Notes under the pieces: generated by a model
Told to the model about the DNA's origin: nothing
The model's input: the letters and a program-made list of their open reading frames with translations, nothing else
The model's database searches: none
From: Psychrobacillus sp. NEAU-3TGS
Lineage (GTDB): Bacteria; Bacillota; Bacilli; Bacillales_A; Planococcaceae
Length of the DNA: 64,000 nucleotides
Direction: 5' to 3'
Assembly (NCBI RefSeq): GCF_029955155.1
Contig: NZ_JAPNOZ010000001.1
Coordinates: 19,813-83,812 of the forward strand
In this document: positions 62,082 through 64,000 of the stretch, piece after piece
Position numbering within the stretch: position 1 is the first letter of the stretch
Layout: every line of letters begins with the position of its first letter
Translations under genes and position numbers: made by a program

Positions 62082-62101
62082 TACATTAGTGTTGTAATGT
62101 A
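62082..62101. promoter_or_regulatory. candidate GntR (YtrA-like) operator
   Basis: Perfect TACATTA-N6-TAATGTA palindrome placed at the transcription start, touching the -10 box. Confidence 0.65.
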
Positions 62102-62129
62102 GTATATATGAATTTCACAAAAAAGTCTA
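62101..62129 (-). promoter_or_regulatory. sigma-A promoter of the GntR/ABC operon
   Basis: On the minus strand TAGACT (62124-62129) and TATACT (62101-62106) are 17 bases apart, about 50 bases upstream of the TTG start. Confidence 0.65.
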
Positions 62130-62133
62130 TCCT

Positions 62134-62180
62134 ATTAATACAGAAAGCCACATTCCTAAGAATGCGCTTTCTGTATTAAT
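62134..62180. terminator. hairpin downstream of the AraC/small-protein genes
   Basis: Perfect 15-bp arms (62134-62148 and 62166-62180), stem core CAGAAAGC/GCTTTCTG, with no clear T tract. It ends the minus-strand AraC unit and sits against the next promoter. Confidence 0.55.
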
Positions 62181-62199
62181 ATATAGCTGTCTTGGGTTC

Positions 62200-62337
62200 T
62201 TACACATTTAGCATGTTTAAAACATCTTTTATCCAAAGGTAAATCCTATTTCCTAAGAAAAATTTCAATGCTATTATAAGCACAAAAATCATTACAGTAA
62301 CAGATACTCCAACAATGCTTATTGTTTTACTACTCAT
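62200..62337 (-). CDS. small membrane protein, 45 residues, hypothetical
   Basis: A short gene below usual size limits. Its ATG at 62337 follows directly on the TAA of the AraC gene, and the frame runs 45 codons to TAA at 62200. Residues 6-28 form one hydrophobic span (ISIVGVSVTVMIFVLIIALKFF) followed by a basic/amphipathic tail RIYLWIKDVLNMLNV. Abutting the AraC stop suggests translational coupling. There is no homologue I recognise; possibly a membrane partner or bait of the AraC system. Confidence 0.65.
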   Translation of the reverse strand: MSSKTISIVGVSVTVMIFVLIIALKFFLGNRIYLWIKDVLNMLNV

Positions 62338-63213
62338 TTACATTTCAAACTCCAGCTCAAAGTTCAAGTTAACTGGCTTATTAGGCATATTTTCAGGCAT
62401 CATCAAATTCGTTAAAGGTGTTTTTTCATCTACTTCGACCAAAGTAAATTCATCCATCCATACTTCTCCAGCACCTTGAAGCATAACACCGAAATAAATA
62501 GCACTTGCATTTACTGGAACGTCTAATACGACACAATAATGATTCCAACCAGTCGTACCTTTAATAGGACGATTTTGCATATTATCAAATTGCAGAGTAT
62601 CCCCATCTTTTCCATCTACTCTCATCCACAATCCTGCTGAATTCTCCACATCTTTCGTTTGAATAAAACAGGACAACTTCACGCGCTTTCTAAGCCATTC
62701 TTTCGCATTGAACTGCTGCATAACTGTACCGAACTCATCTTGCATAACTTGTCCTCTAGATCGTAATTGTCCAGATGCATTTCCTTTCAGAACATTTTCC
62801 AAATCTCTTTTCATTTCATAACGCTCACTATTCGTACCACTTAAAAACCAACCTTCCATCTTCTCTACCTCCTGCTGATTTTCTTCTTGTAATAAGGTTC
62901 GCATTAGCCTTCGATACTTTCCTGGCGGTAATCCATACACCTTGCGAAATGCTCTTGTAAAAGCTTCCTGTGATTCAAACTGATAACTAAATGCAATGTC
63001 CAATATTCGAGTATCACTGTAAATAAGTTTGGTGGCTGCACTCGTTATCCTTCTTTGTCTTACATATTCATGAAGTGACATGCCAACATGCTCTTGAAAC
63101 ATACGGTGAAAATGATAAAATGAATATCCTGTAAATTGAACAATTTCTTCATTTTTTATGGACTCGTCTATCTTTGTTTCTAACCAGTTTACTGTCTCTT
63201 GAATGATATTCAC
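62338..63213 (-). CDS. AraC-family regulator with C-terminal jelly-roll-like domain
   Basis: A 291-residue regulator. Unlike most of the family, the AraC HTH pair is N-terminal (about 15-105): ESIKNEEIVQFTGYSFYHFHRMFQEHVG and ILDIAFSYQFESQEAFTRAFRKVYGLPPGKYRR. A C-terminal part of about 160 residues looks like a beta-sandwich (WLRKRVKLSCFIQTKDVENSAGLWMRVDG, GWNHYCVVLDVPVNASAIYFGVMLQGAGEVWMDEF) that may bind a ligand or carbohydrate. GTG 63213 is chosen with GGAGG upstream; the longer frame adds a poorly conserved 54 residues. Confidence 0.85.
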   Translation of the reverse strand: MNIIQETVNWLETKIDESIKNEEIVQFTGYSFYHFHRMFQEHVGMSLHEYVRQRRITSAATKLIYSDTRILDIAFSYQFESQEAFTRAFRKVYGLPPGKYRRLMRTLLQEENQQEVEKMEGWFLSGTNSERYEMKRDLENVLKGNASGQLRSRGQVMQDEFGTVMQQFNAKEWLRKRVKLSCFIQTKDVENSAGLWMRVDGKDGDTLQFDNMQNRPIKGTTGWNHYCVVLDVPVNASAIYFGVMLQGAGEVWMDEFTLVEVDEKTPLTNLMMPENMPNKPVNLNFELEFEM

Positions 63214-63360
63214 TGGCCCATGCACCTCCTCTATACTTATCTTAATAGTTCTATTTATTGTTATTTTGATATTTTTTGCGAAACTCTGTATTAATATAAT
63301 TAGTATAAAGGATTTTTCTAGTTTATAGAGAATTTGTATTAGAGAGGTGAGGTTTTGTAA

Positions 63361-63720
63361 ATGAAGATTGGACAAATTGCAGTTAATGTAGAAAACGTGG
63401 AACGTGCTGTCGAGTTTTATCGAGATGTATTGCGATTGCCTTTACTATTTGAAACGAACGGATTGGCGTTTTTCCAGTGTGAAGATACTAGATTATTATT
63501 GAGTAGACCAGAATCTGAAGAATTTAATCATCCAAGTTCTGTATTGTATTTTAAAGTAGATAATATACAAACAGAAGTAGTTCGAATAAAAGATGCAGGA
63601 GCAACATTCTTAGACGAGCCACATATGGTTGCTAAAATGGGAGATACCGAAACTTGGATGGTATTTTTCAAAGATACTGAAGGCAACACCCATGCTTTAA
63701 TGAGTGAAATATCTAGTTAA
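63361..63720 (+). CDS. VOC/glyoxalase-family protein
   Basis: A 119-residue protein of the vicinal oxygen chelate fold. It starts MKIGQIAVNVENVERAVEFYRDVLRLPLLFET, has DTRLLLSRPES and ends FFKDTEGNTHALMSE with the terminal metal Glu position. It could be a glyoxalase, dioxygenase or antibiotic-binding relative; substrate unknown. Divergent from the AraC regulator, which might control it. Good AGAGAGGTGAGG site before the ATG. Confidence 0.9.
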   Translation: MKIGQIAVNVENVERAVEFYRDVLRLPLLFETNGLAFFQCEDTRLLLSRPESEEFNHPSSVLYFKVDNIQTEVVRIKDAGATFLDEPHMVAKMGDTETWMVFFKDTEGNTHALMSEISS

Positions 63721-63722
63721 GG

Positions 63723-63743
63723 ATCCCCTTTTTTATGGGGGAT
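63723..63743 (+). terminator. intrinsic terminator
   Basis: ATCCCC / GGGGAT stem (63723-63728, 63738-63743) followed by six T, right after the VOC gene. The rest to 63963 holds no gene. Confidence 0.75.
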
Positions 63744-63963
63744 TTTTTGTTTTATAAGTAGACTTTTTATTGATCCGATCGATTATTCTTTAAGAAATTA
63801 AACATATTAATAATATAATCAAATGTTAATTTATTTTACAACATAATTTGATATCAAAATTCAATTTTGCTTGATATTATTGATGAAAAGTGTCGTTATT
63901 TCCTGGGAAATGTCGTTTCTAAGTAAGTCTATATATGATGGCTGTTTTTCTAAGAATATAAAA

Positions 63964-63995
63964 AAAGTCGCTACCGTTTTCTCGGTAACGACTTT
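63964..63995. terminator. hairpin terminator at the window edge
   Basis: AAAGTCGCTACCG (63964-63976) pairs with CGGTAACGACTTT (63983-63995) with one mismatch. A tract of A precedes it, so on the minus strand it ends in T residues; it probably terminates a gene beyond the window. Confidence 0.75.
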
Positions 63996-64000
63996 AATAT

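Noticed and set aside
1..64000. CRISPR arrays, tRNA or rRNA genes
   Set aside because: No regularly spaced repeats, cloverleaf-type sequence or rRNA-like stretch was found on reading either strand.

Overview
The window is a stretch of chromosome from a low-GC, Gram-positive, aerobic bacterium of the order Bacillales. The family is most likely Planococcaceae/Caryophanaceae (relatives of Psychrobacillus, Sporosarcina, Lysinibacillus), but that is an inference from gene style only. Supporting signs are AT-rich intergenic DNA, strong AGGAGG-type ribosome binding sites, many TTG/GTG starts, lipoproteins with Bacillus-type lipoboxes, Fur, cre and sigma-A-like sites, and families typical of Bacilli (YfcC, YqeY, DUF4181, DUF2798, LytTR-DUF3021, YtrA/YtrB). 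No rRNA, tRNA, CRISPR array, prophage or intact insertion sequence was seen.

Layout. 0.2-3 kb: an M20 amidohydrolase with a YfcC-type transporter. 3-6.2 kb: Fur-box iron-siderophore uptake (binding lipoprotein diverging from two FecCD permeases, no ATPase). 6.4-8.8 kb: a PAS3-GGDEF-EAL protein. 9-15.5 kb: small and housekeeping genes (zinc-ribbon protein, a hidden 52-residue gene, MBL hydrolase, Old Yellow Enzyme, pyrimidine-dimer glycosylase, YqeY, hemolysin III, cold-shock protein) with decayed repeats between them. 15.8-19 kb: gltS-hutG with a divergent LysR regulator. 19-25.9 kb: tandem TerD protein, MazG-like NTPase, SDR/TetR pair, RibD-like reductase, NdpA-type nucleoid protein. 26-32.6 kb: nitrilase plus GNAT, AraC regulator behind a structured leader, pyroglutamyl peptidase, alpha/beta hydrolase, CoA NUDIX. 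32.6-39.1 kb: tripartite tricarboxylate transporter tctCBA with a CitST-like two-component system, an AEC permease and a cre site. 39.3-41.8 kb: ABC exporter with LytTR and a frameshifted DUF3021 gene. 41.8-43 kb: a split PstS-like gene. 43.2-54.4 kb: a peptide and N-acyl-amino-acid utilisation island (dipeptide ABC importer, N-succinylamino-acid racemase, M20 deacylase, RpiR regulator, secreted M28 peptidase). 54.5-64 kb: 2-hydroxyacid dehydrogenase, TSUP permease, a PQQ-type sugar dehydrogenase pseudogene, tandem GNAT, FAD monooxygenase, a Ytr-like GntR/ABC operon, AraC regulator and a VOC protein.

How the genes work together. The main theme is scavenging of organic acids, peptides and amino-acid derivatives: the 43-52 kb island can be read as import of peptides or N-acyl amino acids, racemisation of the N-acyl amino acid, deacylation to the free L-amino acid, and control by an RpiR sensor. 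tctCBA is placed as a citrate/tricarboxylate uptake operon under a two-component system and CcpA.

Most interesting signals: a textbook intrinsic terminator in the 5' leader of the cold-shock gene; the racemase/deacylase/peptide importer island; a structured inverted-repeat leader that could mask the ribosome binding site of an AraC gene; the split PstS-like gene whose halves are joined by an internal ribosome binding site; a decayed duplicate fragment of the pyrimidine-dimer glycosylase gene; and two small genes missed by size cut-offs.
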